Below are positions 33,527-41,755 of a DNA stretch of 64,000 nt, piece after piece. Position numbers and translations under genes: made by a program. The notes under the pieces were generated by a model. That model was not told the DNA's origin. It did no database searches and saw only the letters and a list, made by a program, of their open reading frames with translations. Source of the DNA: Quadrisphaera setariae (GTDB lineage: Bacteria > Actinomycetota > Actinomycetes > Actinomycetales > Quadrisphaeraceae); the NCBI RefSeq assembly GCF_008041935.1, contig NZ_VKAC01000015.1, forward strand, positions 50,690-114,689, read 5' to 3'. The first letter of the stretch is position 1; each line of letters opens with the position of its first letter.

Positions 33527-34512
33527 GCGGACTGCTGACCACCGAGCTCCGCGGAGACGTCGTCTCCCTGCGCGGGCTGCGCGCCCGAGGCCGCCACGGG
33601 GTGCTCGACGCCGAGCGCCAGCTGGGACAGGTCTTCACCGCCGACGTCGACCTCCAGGTCGACACCCGCACCGCCGCGGTCACCGACGACCTCGCCGACG
33701 CCGTCGACTACTCCGTGGTCGCCGCCGACGTCGTCGCCGTCCTCGCCGGCGAGCCCGTGGCCCTCGTCGAGGTGCTCGCGAGCCGGGTCGCCAGCGCGTG
33801 CCTCGTGCACCCGGGCGTGCTGGCCGTCGCCGTCGCCGTCCACAAGCCCCAGGCCCCGGTGCAGGTGCCCTTCGACGACGTCGTCATCACCGTCGTCCGC
33901 CGCCGCGGCGACCTGCTCGACGCCGCGCCGGCCAGCCCCTTCGACGCGGTGGTCGCCCTGGGGGCCAACCTGGGCGACCGCGAGGCCGTGATGGCGGCGG
34001 CCGTGCGCGACCTGGCGGCCACGGGCGGCCTGCAGGTGGTGGGCGTCTCCGGCGTCGTCGAGACGACCGCCGTCGGGCTGCCCGGCGCAGCCCCCCAGCC
34101 CGACTACCTCAACGCCGTGGTGCGCCTGCGGTGCGCGCTGTCGCCGCGCGACCTGCTGCGCGCCTGCCGGGCCGTCGAGGCCGCCCACGGGCGCGACGCG
34201 GCGGTGCGCGCCGGTGAGCCGCGGTGGGGCGCCCGCACCCTCGACGTCGACGTCCTCACCTGCGGCGCCCTGGTCGCCGCGGACGACGACGGCGGCGGCG
34301 GCGGCAGCCCGGCGCTGCAGGTGCCGCACCCCCGCGCCGGGGTCCGCGCCTTCGTGCTGGTGCCGTGGGCCGGGCTCGCCCCCGACGACGTGCTGCCGGG
34401 GGCCGGCCGCGTGGCCGACGTCCTCGCCGCCCTGGCCGCTGCGGACCCGGCGGCCGTCTCCGACGTGCGTCCCCGCCCGGACGTCGCGCTGTCGGCAGGG
34501 GGCTCCGCGTGA
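33523..34512 (+). CDS. folBK: Bifunctional dihydroneopterin aldolase / HPPK
   Basis: 329 residues, a fusion. Residues 1-125 are FolB (LRGLRARGRHGVLDAERQLG, with Tyr in VDYSVV), which makes 6-hydroxymethyldihydropterin. Residues about 138-310 are FolK (VALGANLGDRE, WGARTLDVDVLTCG, LQVPHPRAGVRAFVL), which pyrophosphorylates it. The two are separate genes in M. tuberculosis but fused in various actinobacteria, which channels the intermediate. An Asp/Gly-rich insert lies near residue 253. Start and stop each overlap neighbours by four bases. Confidence 0.94.
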   Translation: MSGLLTTELRGDVVSLRGLRARGRHGVLDAERQLGQVFTADVDLQVDTRTAAVTDDLADAVDYSVVAADVVAVLAGEPVALVEVLASRVASACLVHPGVLAVAVAVHKPQAPVQVPFDDVVITVVRRRGDLLDAAPASPFDAVVALGANLGDREAVMAAAVRDLAATGGLQVVGVSGVVETTAVGLPGAAPQPDYLNAVVRLRCALSPRDLLRACRAVEAAHGRDAAVRAGEPRWGARTLDVDVLTCGALVAADDDGGGGGSPALQVPHPRAGVRAFVLVPWAGLAPDDVLPGAGRVADVLAALAAADPAAVSDVRPRPDVALSAGGSA

Positions 34513-35084
34513 GCCCCCTGCGGACGCGGGTGCTGCTCGCGGTGGCGCTGGTGGCCGGCGTGGTGACCTGGGTGGCGCTCGACGTCGTCGACGGGACCGG
34601 TGCCGCCGTGCCGATGCCGTGGACCGTCCCCGTGCTGCTCGTGGTGCTGGCGGTCGCCGTGCTCTCGGTGGGCAGGCCGGTGCGGCGCTGGAACCAGGGC
34701 CACCGGGACCGCCCGCTCGACGCGCTGCGAGCCGCGCGGACCGTGGTGGTCGCCCAGGCGGCCGGCGTCACCGGCGCCGCGCTGGCAGGGGCCTACGGCG
34801 GCTTCGTGGCCCTCCTGCTGCCGATGCTCGGCATCGAGGTGCGTCGCGACCGCATGCTCCTCGCGCTGGCGGCGATGGCCGGCTCGCTGCTCCTGCTGGT
34901 GGCCGGCGTCGTCGTGGAGCGCTGGTGCCGCCTGCCACCCGACGACGACGCCGACGGACGCGCCGGCCGGCAGCAGGGTCGTCGCAGCGGCGGTCAGACC
35001 GGGACGTCGTCGCGCGAGCCCGGCGACGGCGAGGTCCGCCGCAGCGCCGAGTACACGCCGTCCGGGGTCAGCACCCCCACGTAG
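34509..35084 (+). CDS. DUF3180 membrane protein
   Basis: 191 residues with four predicted membrane helices: about 7-25, 36-54, 79-105 and 117-137. The loop WNQGHRDRPLDALRAARTVV is the family signature. The function is unknown; it is conserved immediately after folK in actinobacteria (Rv3605c position). The last 50 residues are hydrophilic and are encoded on DNA that also encodes the end of the ABC ATPase on the other strand (91-base overlap), so this tail may be secondary to the insertion of the transporter. Confidence 0.85.
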   Translation: MSPLRTRVLLAVALVAGVVTWVALDVVDGTGAAVPMPWTVPVLLVVLAVAVLSVGRPVRRWNQGHRDRPLDALRAARTVVVAQAAGVTGAALAGAYGGFVALLLPMLGIEVRRDRMLLALAAMAGSLLLLVAGVVVERWCRLPPDDDADGRAGRQQGRRSGGQTGTSSREPGDGEVRRSAEYTPSGVSTPT

Positions 35085-36196
35085 CGCTCTCCGTCGAGCA
35101 CGGGCAGCCAGCCGGCGTCGTGCTGGACGATCTCCGCCAGCCCCTTGCGCAGCGAGTCGCCCACGCTGATCGTCTCGTCGAAGCGGCGCGCCACCTGCCC
35201 CACGGTGCCCCCCTGCGCGCCCGGGCCCCGGTCGTGGGCGAGGTGGCGCAGCGACACCCAGCCGCGCAGCGCGCCCGAGCGGTCCAGCACCACCGCGTAG
35301 GGCTCGGCGGTGCCGTCGATGGCGGCGCGTGCGGTGGCGAGGTCGTCGTCGACGAGCACCGTGGCGGGGTGCGCCAGGTCCTGGGCCTCCACCGGCGTCA
35401 CGGCCAGGCGCCGCAGCCCGCGGTCGGAGCCGGCGAAGTCGGCCACGAACTCGTTGGCCGGCGCGCCCAGCACCGTGGCCGGGTCGGCGAACTGCTCGAG
35501 CTTCCCCCCCTGGCTGAAGACCGCGATCCGGTCCGCCAGGCGCACGGCCTCGTCGATGTCGTGCGTGACGATGAGCACCGTCTTGTGCAGCTCGGCCTGG
35601 ATGCGGCGGAACTCGCCCTGCAGGCGGTCGCGGGCGATGGGGTCGACCGCGCCGAACGGCTCGTCCATGAGCAGCACCGGCGGGTCGGCCGCCAGGCCGC
35701 GGGCCACCCCGATGCGCTGCTGCTGGCCGCCGGACAGCTCGTGCGGGTACCTGTCGGCGTACTGGGAGGCGGGCAGTCCCACCAGCTCGAGCATCTCCTC
35801 CACGCGGGCGCTCGTGCGCTTGCGGTCCCACCCGAGCAGCTGGGGGACGGTGGCGATGTTCGCGGCCACCGTGAGGTGCGGGAACAGGCCGACCCGCTGG
35901 ATGACGTACCCGATCTCGCGCCGCAGCTTCACGGCGTCGACGCGCGTGACGTCCCGCCCGCCGATCTCGATGCGGCCCGCTGTCGGCTCGATGAGCCGGT
36001 TGACCATGCGCAGCGTGGTCGACTTCCCGCAGCCGGACGGACCCACGAGCGCCACCATCTCCCCGGCCTCCACGGCGAGGTCGAGGTGGCCCACGGCGAG
36101 GGTGCCGTCCGGGTAGCGCTTCTCCACGCCGTCGAGCCGGATGGTGCTGCCCGGGGTAGCGTCCCCGCCGTGTCCCTGATCGCGGCTGGTGTCCAC
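34994..36196 (-). CDS. opuCA: Osmoprotectant (glycine betaine/choline) ABC transporter ATPase with CBS domains
   Basis: 400 residues. ABC ATPase (about 15-255) with Walker A GPSGCGKST, signature LSGGQQQRIGVARGLA and Walker B VLLMDEPFGAVD. Two CBS domains (about 270-385) read ionic strength in this family. Together with the two permeases and a lipoprotein divergently encoded next to it, it forms an OpuC/ProU-type importer of compatible solutes. The GTG at 36196 has GGGGAGG at a good distance and lies within the first codons of the divergent permease (27-base overlap), so its promoter must lie inside that gene. Its 3' end overlaps DUF3180 by 91 bases. Confidence 0.88.
   Translation of the reverse strand: MDTSRDQGHGGDATPGSTIRLDGVEKRYPDGTLAVGHLDLAVEAGEMVALVGPSGCGKSTTLRMVNRLIEPTAGRIEIGGRDVTRVDAVKLRREIGYVIQRVGLFPHLTVAANIATVPQLLGWDRKRTSARVEEMLELVGLPASQYADRYPHELSGGQQQRIGVARGLAADPPVLLMDEPFGAVDPIARDRLQGEFRRIQAELHKTVLIVTHDIDEAVRLADRIAVFSQGGKLEQFADPATVLGAPANEFVADFAGSDRGLRRLAVTPVEAQDLAHPATVLVDDDLATARAAIDGTAEPYAVVLDRSGALRGWVSLRHLAHDRGPGAQGGTVGQVARRFDETISVGDSLRKGLAEIVQHDAGWLPVLDGERYVGVLTPDGVYSALRRTSPSPGSRDDVPV
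36157..36162 (+). promoter_or_regulatory. -10 box of leaderless promoter, osmoprotectant permease
   Basis: TAGCGT ends seven bases before the GTG at 36170. It lies inside the 5' coding end of the divergent ATPase gene. Confidence 0.45.
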
Positions 36197-36874
36197 AGCG
36201 CGACCCTCCCCGACAACTGCCTGGTCCGCAACGACTGGGTCTGCCCGCTGTACGTCGAGACCCGTTCGGACGTGCTGCTGGGGGCGCTGGGGCAGCACCT
36301 CTACCTCGTCCTGGTCTCGCTCGCGGTCGGCGTGGTGCTGGCGGTCCCGCTGGCGGTGCTCGCCCACCGGGTGAAGCGCGCGCGGGGGCTGACGCTGGGG
36401 GTGACCACGGTGATCTACACGATCCCGTCGCTGGCGCTGTTCATCCTGCTGCTGCCGATGACGGGCCTGACCTCCACCACGGTGGTCATCGCCCTGGCGC
36501 TGTACTCGCTGACGATCCTGGTCCGGAACATCCTCGTGGGCCTGGACGGCGTCGACCCCGAGGTCCGCGACGCCGCGGCCGGCATGGGCCTGTCGTCCTG
36601 GCGCACCCTGTGGCGCGTCGAGGCACCACTCGCACTGCCCTCGGCGATGGCCGGGCTGCGGGTGGCCGCGGTGTCCACGGTGGCGCTGGCCACCGTCGGG
36701 GCGATCATCGGCCAGGGCGGCCTGGGCAACCTCATCACCACCGGGTACTCCTCGAACTTCAACGCGCAGGTGCTCACCGCCTCGCTCCTGTGCGTGGTGC
36801 TCGCGGTGGTCTTCGACCTGCTGCTGCTGGGGGCCCAGCGCCTGGCCACGCCGTGGCGGAGGGGACAGCGCTGA
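36170..36874 (+). CDS. opuCB: Osmoprotectant ABC transporter permease 1
   Basis: 234 residues with six predicted helices and the inner-membrane transporter EAA loop (GVDPEVRDAAAGMGLSSWRT). The N-terminus (CLVRNDWVCPLYV) is external. It resembles OpuCB-type permeases of glycine betaine/carnitine/choline systems. It is followed by the second permease with a TGATG junction, then by the binding lipoprotein. It diverges from the ATPase with overlapping 5' ends. Which OpuC permease it corresponds to is uncertain. Confidence 0.87.
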   Translation: MSLIAAGVHSATLPDNCLVRNDWVCPLYVETRSDVLLGALGQHLYLVLVSLAVGVVLAVPLAVLAHRVKRARGLTLGVTTVIYTIPSLALFILLLPMTGLTSTTVVIALALYSLTILVRNILVGLDGVDPEVRDAAAGMGLSSWRTLWRVEAPLALPSAMAGLRVAAVSTVALATVGAIIGQGGLGNLITTGYSSNFNAQVLTASLLCVVLAVVFDLLLLGAQRLATPWRRGQR

Positions 36875-37614
36875 TGGACTGGCTCACGGGCATCCCGGCC
36901 TGGTTCGCCGACCCCGCCAACTGGCGCGGGGACGCCGGCGTGCCCACGCTCTTCGTCCAGCACCTCGGCTACTCGGCCGCCTCCCTGGGCCTCGCGTGCC
37001 TCGTCGCGCTGCCGGTGGGCGTCTGGCTCGGGCACACCGGGCGCGGGGGAGTGCTGGCCCAGCAGATCGGCAACGCCGGGCGCGCCGTGCCCGTCCTGGC
37101 CCTGCTCGGCATCCTGCTGCTCGTGCCCGGGTTCGGGCGCACCTGGTGGACGCTGATCCTCTGCTTCACGCTCTTCGCCGTCCCGCCCGTGCTCACCAAC
37201 ACCTTCACGGGGATGCGCGAGGTCGACCGCGGGGCGGTGGACGCCGCCACCGGGATGGGCATGTCGGCGTCGGAGGTGCTGCGGCGCGTGGAGCTGCCGC
37301 TGGCCACCCCCATGATCATGAACGGGGTGCGCCAGGCGGCGGTGCAGGTGGTCGCCACCACCTCGATCGCTGCGATCTTCGCCTTCGGCGGGCTCGGGCG
37401 CATCATCACGCGCGCTACGGGCAGCGCCGGCATCGACCTGTCGGCCGCGCTCGCCGGCACCCTCCTCATCGCCGCCTTCGCCCTGGCGGTCGAGTACGGG
37501 CTGGCCTGGGCCGGGCGCCGCGCCGACCCCGTGGCGCGGGCGCGCCGCGCCGCCCGGAAGCGCTCCGGGCGGGTGGGCTCTTCGGGGGGCGCGGGAGCCG
37601 TTACGACATCGTGA
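36874..37614 (+). CDS. opuCD: Osmoprotectant ABC transporter permease 2
   Basis: 246 residues, ATG start overlapping the first permease stop by one base. Six predicted helices and an EAA loop (REVDRGAVDAATGMGMSASE). The N-terminus DWLTGIPAWFADPANW is a periplasmic-side amphipathic segment typical of the OpuC second permease. The cytosolic C-terminus is Arg-rich. It pairs with the 36170 product to form the membrane channel. Confidence 0.87.
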   Translation: MDWLTGIPAWFADPANWRGDAGVPTLFVQHLGYSAASLGLACLVALPVGVWLGHTGRGGVLAQQIGNAGRAVPVLALLGILLLVPGFGRTWWTLILCFTLFAVPPVLTNTFTGMREVDRGAVDAATGMGMSASEVLRRVELPLATPMIMNGVRQAAVQVVATTSIAAIFAFGGLGRIITRATGSAGIDLSAALAGTLLIAAFALAVEYGLAWAGRRADPVARARRAARKRSGRVGSSGGAGAVTTS

Positions 37615-37687
37615 CCGCCCCCCGGAGCGCGTTCACCGCGCTCATGGGGTTGCATGCCGAGCATCCCGTGCACGCAGCACCGCACGG

Positions 37688-37713
37688 GCCGCGGTGGCCG
37701 GGCCGGCCGCGGC
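37688..37713 (+). other. Stem-loop between permease and binding-protein genes
   Basis: GCCGCGG (37688-37694) and CCGCGGC (37707-37713) with an inner GGCC/GGCC pair. It is a possible processing or attenuation element in the 185-base gap before the lipoprotein gene. Confidence 0.35.
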
Positions 37714-37799
37714 GCTCCCGCGCCGCGACGGCCGACGTGACGGCTCCCGCCCGACACGCGCGGCTCGGACCGGGCCGCGGGACACAGAAGGCGGTCCCC

Positions 37800-38780
37800 G
37801 TGACCTCGTTCCGCAGGCGCACCCGCGCATCCCTCCTCATCGCCGGACTGGCTGGCGCCGTGCTCGCCCTGAGCTCCTGCGCTGCCGACAGCGTCCAGTC
37901 CGGCGGCGCCGCCTCCAGCGACGCCACGTCCAGCGGCGGCTCCACGCAGGCCGTCGTCGTCGGCGGCCCCGACTTCACCGAAGCAGCGATCATGGAGCAG
38001 CTGTACGCCCAGCTGCTGCAGGGCGCCGGGTACAAGACCAGCATCGTCACGGCGAGCAACCGCGAGGTCTACTTCGGCCAGCTCGCCTCGGGCGAGATCG
38101 ACGTCGTCCCCGAGTACGCCGCCACCCTCGCCGAGTACCTCAACCAGCAGAAGAACGGCAAGGACGCGCCGCCCATCGCCACCAACGACGCCGCCGCCAC
38201 CGTCGCCGCGGCGCAGCCGCTGGCGCAGGCGCAGGGCGTCACCCTGCTCGACCCGGCGCAGGCGGCCGACCAGAACGCGTTCGCCGTCACGCAGAAGTAC
38301 GCGACCGAGAACAACCTCAAGACCCTGTCCGACCTCGGCGCCCTCGGGCAGCCCGTCACGCTCGCAGCCACGGAGGAGTGCCCGACGCGGCCGTTCTGCC
38401 AGCCGGGCCTGGAGAGCACCTACGGGATCAAGGTCGGCAACCTGCTGCCGCTCGGCTTCGACACCCCGGCGGTGAAGCAGTCCGTGCAGAAGGGCGAGAG
38501 CCAGCTCGGGCTCGTCGCGACCACGGACGGCACGCTGGAGCAGTTCGGGCTCGTGGTGCTCGACGACGACAAGAAGCTGCAGCTCGCCGACAACCTCGTG
38601 CCCGCCGTCAGCAAGGACGTCGCCAGCGACACCAAGGTCACCGAGGCGCTCAACAAGCTGGCCTCGGTGCTCACCACGGCCGACCTCAAGGCCCTCAACG
38701 GCCAGGTCGACGGCGAGCGGCAGCTGCCCGAGGCGGTCGCCAAGACCTACCTGCAGGACAAGGGCCTCATCGACGGCTGA
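37800..38780 (+). CDS. opuCC: Osmoprotectant-binding lipoprotein (OpuCC/ProX-like)
   Basis: 326 residues. A lipoprotein signal ends in LSSC with Cys27. The mature part has the QAC-type substrate-binding fold: VVVGGPDFTEAAIMEQLYAQ, SGEIDVVPEYAATLAEYL, ATEECPTRPFCQPGLE and LGLVATTDGTLEQFGLVVL. It delivers glycine betaine, choline or similar solutes to the permeases. The ribosome site is weak (GAAGGCGG). A strong terminator follows, closing the operon. Confidence 0.89.
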   Translation: MTSFRRRTRASLLIAGLAGAVLALSSCAADSVQSGGAASSDATSSGGSTQAVVVGGPDFTEAAIMEQLYAQLLQGAGYKTSIVTASNREVYFGQLASGEIDVVPEYAATLAEYLNQQKNGKDAPPIATNDAAATVAAAQPLAQAQGVTLLDPAQAADQNAFAVTQKYATENNLKTLSDLGALGQPVTLAATEECPTRPFCQPGLESTYGIKVGNLLPLGFDTPAVKQSVQKGESQLGLVATTDGTLEQFGLVVLDDDKKLQLADNLVPAVSKDVASDTKVTEALNKLASVLTTADLKALNGQVDGERQLPEAVAKTYLQDKGLIDG

Positions 38781-38790
38781 CCCCGTCCGC

Positions 38791-38825
38791 CGGGCCCCCT
38801 CCTCGACGGTCGAGGAGGGGGCCCG
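38791..38825 (+). terminator. Strong hairpin terminator of the osmoprotectant operon
   Basis: Perfect 16-bp stem (38791-38806 with 38810-38825), loop CGG, ten bases after the stop codon. Confidence 0.9.
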
Positions 38826-38867
38826 GTGCGGTCTGCGGGCGACGCGCCCGAGCGCGTGGCGAGTGTG

Positions 38868-38884
38868 ACTGATGAGATTTCAGT
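38868..38884. promoter_or_regulatory. Candidate operator in an A/T-richer patch
   Basis: ACTGA-N7-TCAGT, perfect 5-bp arms, in the least G+C-rich stretch of this gap (about 38866-38884) and 42 bases upstream of the -10 of the unknown membrane gene. The binding protein is unknown. Confidence 0.35.
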
Positions 38885-38925
38885 GACGCATGGCGTGTCG
38901 TGAGCCTTGCGGGGCTTGCGAGACC

Positions 38926-38931
38926 TATGTT
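38926..38931 (+). promoter_or_regulatory. -10 box of leaderless promoter, unknown membrane gene
   Basis: TATGTT ends six bases before the ATG at 38938. It is one of the best -10 matches in the window. Confidence 0.5.
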
Positions 38932-38937
38932 TCACGC

Positions 38938-39690
38938 ATGGCCTCCACCGCCCGCCACCGCGCTTCCACCGCCCCCCTGACCTGGGCCGCGCGCAGCCTC
39001 ATCACCGCCACCACGGTCCCCGTGGGCGCCCTCGCCGGCTGCGTCGTCGCCGCCGTCGCCGCCACCGCCCAGAACCCCGCCCTCGGCGTGGCGGGCCTCG
39101 CCGCCGCCGGCGTGCCGCTGACGCTCTCAGGCCTGCGCGCCCGCCACCGCGCGCGCCTCGGCCGGGTCCGCGGCCGCCACGTCGCCGGCCTCGAGCAGGT
39201 CTGCTCGACCGCTCCCTCCGATGGCGCCGTCCCGTTCGACGTCCGCCTGGACCCCGCTGTCGACGTGGAGGAGCCCTCGCCCGCCGCCTTCCGCGCGCTC
39301 GCCCTGGCCCCCGTGGCGCCGGCCGCCGCCGCTGACGACGACACCTGCTCCGCCGCTGACGCCGAGGTCGTCGACGTGGTGCGCGCCGCGGAGCGCGAGG
39401 AGGCCACCGTGCTCCAGCTGCCGATGATCATCCCGTCGCAGCGCGCGGAGCACGCCCTCGAGCGCGACGCCGACGCCGCCGTCCCGGCGGCCTCCGCCGC
39501 CGAGGCCCGTCCGGAGGTCGTCGTGCACGTGGCGGCCAGCACCGGTGAGGTCGCCGTGCACGTCGGCCCGCCCGCCTCGGAGGTCGCCCCCGAGCAGCGC
39601 GCCCTGGAGATCGCGCAGCTGAAGCGCCTGTGGGCCGTGGGCACCGGCCCGGACACCGGCTCCCTGCGCGCCGCCGCCCCGGCCGCCTGA
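38938..39690 (+). CDS. Hypothetical protein with N-terminal membrane hairpin
   Basis: 250 residues; no family recognised. Two hydrophobic segments (about 18-42 and 46-62) form a membrane hairpin, followed by a basic stretch (RARHRARLGRVRGRHVAG). The remaining 170 residues are acidic and Ala/Val-rich (VVDVVRAAEREEATVLQLP, VVVHVAASTGEVAVHVG) and ends with EIAQLKRLWAVGTGPDTG, which looks like a short conserved motif. The start is chosen from the leaderless -10; an in-frame ATG at 38890 lies upstream of it. It sits between the inserted osmoprotectant operon and the PH-domain genes. Confidence 0.7.
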   Translation: MASTARHRASTAPLTWAARSLITATTVPVGALAGCVVAAVAATAQNPALGVAGLAAAGVPLTLSGLRARHRARLGRVRGRHVAGLEQVCSTAPSDGAVPFDVRLDPAVDVEEPSPAAFRALALAPVAPAAAADDDTCSAADAEVVDVVRAAEREEATVLQLPMIIPSQRAEHALERDADAAVPAASAAEARPEVVVHVAASTGEVAVHVGPPASEVAPEQRALEIAQLKRLWAVGTGPDTGSLRAAAPAA

Positions 39691-39696
39691 GGCGGA

Positions 39697-39751
39697 CCGC
39701 GGGCGGGCGCCGGACGACTCCCCTGGGCGGGGACCCGCCTGGCGCCCGCGG
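39697..39751 (+). other. Stem-loop between the unknown gene and the PH-domain gene
   Basis: CCGCGGGCG (39697-39705) pairs with CGCCCGCGG (39743-39751); inner bases also pair in part. It begins six bases after the stop and is a probable terminator with a long loop. Confidence 0.45.
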
Positions 39752-39775
39752 GTGCCCCGGGGGGACGCTGAGGCC

Positions 39776-40261
39776 GTGAGCACCCCCTTCGACCTGCCCG
39801 ACGTGGAGTGGACGCCGGTGTCGGACCGGCTGGTCCTCGCGCGGCGCCTGGTGACGGCGGTGGGCGCGGTGGTCGGGCTGGCGGTCGTCGTGGCGGGAGC
39901 GGTCCTGCTGTGGTCGCCGTGGTGGCTGGTCGGCGGTGCGGCCCTCCTCGCGCTGGAGGGCTGGCAGTGGTGGCTCGCCGGCCGCCAGGTGCGGGCCATC
40001 GGGTACGCCGAGCGCGAGGACGACCTCCTCGTGCGCCGCGGCATCCTCTTCCGCTCGCTGGTGGTGGTCCCCTACGGGCGGATGCAGTACGTGGACGTCT
40101 CCGCCGGTCCCCTCGAGCGGTGGCTGGGCATCGCCACGGTGCAGCTCCACACGGCCTCGGCCAGCAGCGACGCCACCATCCCGGGCCTGCGGCCGGAGGA
40201 GGCCTCGCGGCTGCGCGACAGGCTCTCCCGCCGCGGCGAGGCACGTCTGGCCGGCTTGTGA
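39776..40261 (+). CDS. PH-domain (bPH2, YdbS-like) membrane protein
   Basis: 161 residues. Two adjacent membrane helices (about 22-60) are followed by a bacterial PH-like domain: EREDDLLVRRGILFRSLVVV, then PYGRMQYVDVSAGPLERWLG, the diagnostic segment. The function is unknown; YdbS/YdbT pairs have been linked to envelope stress in Bacillus. It overlaps the next gene by four bases (GTGA), so the two probably form a complex. Confidence 0.87.
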   Translation: MSTPFDLPDVEWTPVSDRLVLARRLVTAVGAVVGLAVVVAGAVLLWSPWWLVGGAALLALEGWQWWLAGRQVRAIGYAEREDDLLVRRGILFRSLVVVPYGRMQYVDVSAGPLERWLGIATVQLHTASASSDATIPGLRPEEASRLRDRLSRRGEARLAGL

Positions 40262-41718
40262 CCGAGGCTCCGGGCGGAGCGACGCCCGACCCCACCGCGC
40301 TGCCGGGGACCGCTCCCGTCGTCCCCGGCGCGGGCGCGCCCGCGCAGCGCTGGGAGCGCCTCCACCCGGTCACGCCGGTGCTCCGCAGCTGGCGCGTGCT
40401 CGTGGTGCTGCTGTTCCTCTACGCCCAGGAGCGCGGCCGCAGCGCGGTGAACGGCGAGGAGCTGCCCGGCCACCTGGAGCTGCTCATCGCGGTGGCGGCG
40501 CTGGTGGGGTGCGTCGTGGTGGCCGTGGCCGCCTCCGCGCTGTCGTGGCGGGCGACCCGCTTCACGGTGGACGACGAGGCGGTGCGCCTGCACAGCGGCG
40601 TCATCGCCAAGCGCCAGCGGGTGGCGCGCCTGGACCGGCTGCAGGCGGTGGACGTCGTGCAGCCGCTCGTGGCGCGGCTGCTCGGGTTCGCCGAGCTGCG
40701 CGTGGAGGTGGCCGGCGGCGCCGGGTCCCAGGTGCGGCTGGCCTACCTGCGCGAGGCCGACGCGCAGCGCCTGCGCAACCTCCTGCTGGCCCGCTCGGCG
40801 GGCCTGGACTTCGAGGGCGACGCCGCGCCGGAGGCGCCCGAGCAGCAGCTGGTGGAGGTGCCGTTCGGGCGGGTGGCGGCCTCCGTCGCGCTGTCGGGGG
40901 CGGCGGTCGCGCTCGGCGTCGTCCTGGTCGGCGTGGTGGTGGGGGCGGTGACCACCCGCGAGGTGGGCGTGCTCTTCGGCGCGGCGGCCCCCCTGCTGGG
41001 CCTGGCCGGCAGCCTCTGGACGGCGCTGTCGAAGGGCGCCAACTGGCGCGTCGCGACGTCCCCGGACGGGGTGCGCCTGCGGTCAGGGCTGCTGGAGAGC
41101 CGCACCCAGACCGTGCCTCCGGGGCGCGTGCAGGCCGTGCGGCTGACCCAGCCCCTGCTGTGGCGGGTCTTCGGGTGGTGGCGGGTGCACGTCAACGTCG
41201 CGGGGTTCGCGGGGGAGGGGCAGGAGAGCCAGTCGGCGAGCACGCTGCTGCCGGTGGCGACCGCCGCGGAGGCCGGCACCGTGCTCGCGCTGGTGCTGCC
41301 GGCCCTGCACGACGACCTCGGCCCCCACGGCCTGGAGGCGGGCCTGCGGGGCACGGCCGCCGAGGGCGGCTGGCTGGTGGCGCCGCCCGCGGCCCGCTGG
41401 GTGGACCTCGTCTCGTGGCGGCGCCGCGGGGCGCTGGTCACCGAGCACGCCCTGCTGCTGCGCCGCGGCCGCCTGCGGCGCGAGCTCGACGTCGTGCCGC
41501 ACGAGCGCACCCAGTCGCTGGCCGTCGAGCAGGGCCCGCTGCAGCGGCGCCTCGGCCTGGCGACCCTCGCGCTGCACTCCACCCCGGGTCCGGTGAGGCC
41601 CCGCGCGGAGCACCTGTCCGCGGAGCAGGCGGTGGCCCTGCTCGACGAGCAGGCGCAGCGCGCCCGCACCGCCCGCGCGGTGGCGGGCCCGGAGCGCTGG
41701 ATGGAGCAGCCCGGCTGA
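40258..41718 (+). CDS. PH-domain (bPH2, YdbT-like) membrane protein
   Basis: 486 residues with three bPH2 modules (about 95-185, 255-350 and 385-470), each carrying an RxxRxQxV-type segment such as KRQRVARLDRLQAVDVVQPL and ERTQSLAVEQGPLQRRLGL. Membrane helices lie at about 40-55, 75-100, 200-225 and 230-250. It is the usual partner of a YdbS-like protein. The role is unknown, probably in the envelope. The pair occupies the place after DUF3180 in other actinobacteria, which identifies the intervening transporter block as an insertion. Confidence 0.86.
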   Translation: MTEAPGGATPDPTALPGTAPVVPGAGAPAQRWERLHPVTPVLRSWRVLVVLLFLYAQERGRSAVNGEELPGHLELLIAVAALVGCVVVAVAASALSWRATRFTVDDEAVRLHSGVIAKRQRVARLDRLQAVDVVQPLVARLLGFAELRVEVAGGAGSQVRLAYLREADAQRLRNLLLARSAGLDFEGDAAPEAPEQQLVEVPFGRVAASVALSGAAVALGVVLVGVVVGAVTTREVGVLFGAAAPLLGLAGSLWTALSKGANWRVATSPDGVRLRSGLLESRTQTVPPGRVQAVRLTQPLLWRVFGWWRVHVNVAGFAGEGQESQSASTLLPVATAAEAGTVLALVLPALHDDLGPHGLEAGLRGTAAEGGWLVAPPAARWVDLVSWRRRGALVTEHALLLRRGRLRRELDVVPHERTQSLAVEQGPLQRRLGLATLALHSTPGPVRPRAEHLSAEQAVALLDEQAQRARTARAVAGPERWMEQPG

Positions 41719-41729
41719 GCCGCCGTCGC

Positions 41730-41748
41730 CCGGTCAGCCCCCGACCGG
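41730..41748. terminator. Weak hairpin between convergent genes
   Basis: CCGGTC (41730-41735) and GACCGG (41743-41748) with a 7-base loop, in the 37-base gap between two convergent genes. Confidence 0.35.
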
Positions 41749-41755
41749 TCCCGGG

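Noticed and set aside
37615..37799. Possible small gene between the second osmoprotectant permease and the binding lipoprotein
   Set aside because: Open frames there are shadows with no ribosome site. The stretch is better read as a leader with a stem-loop.
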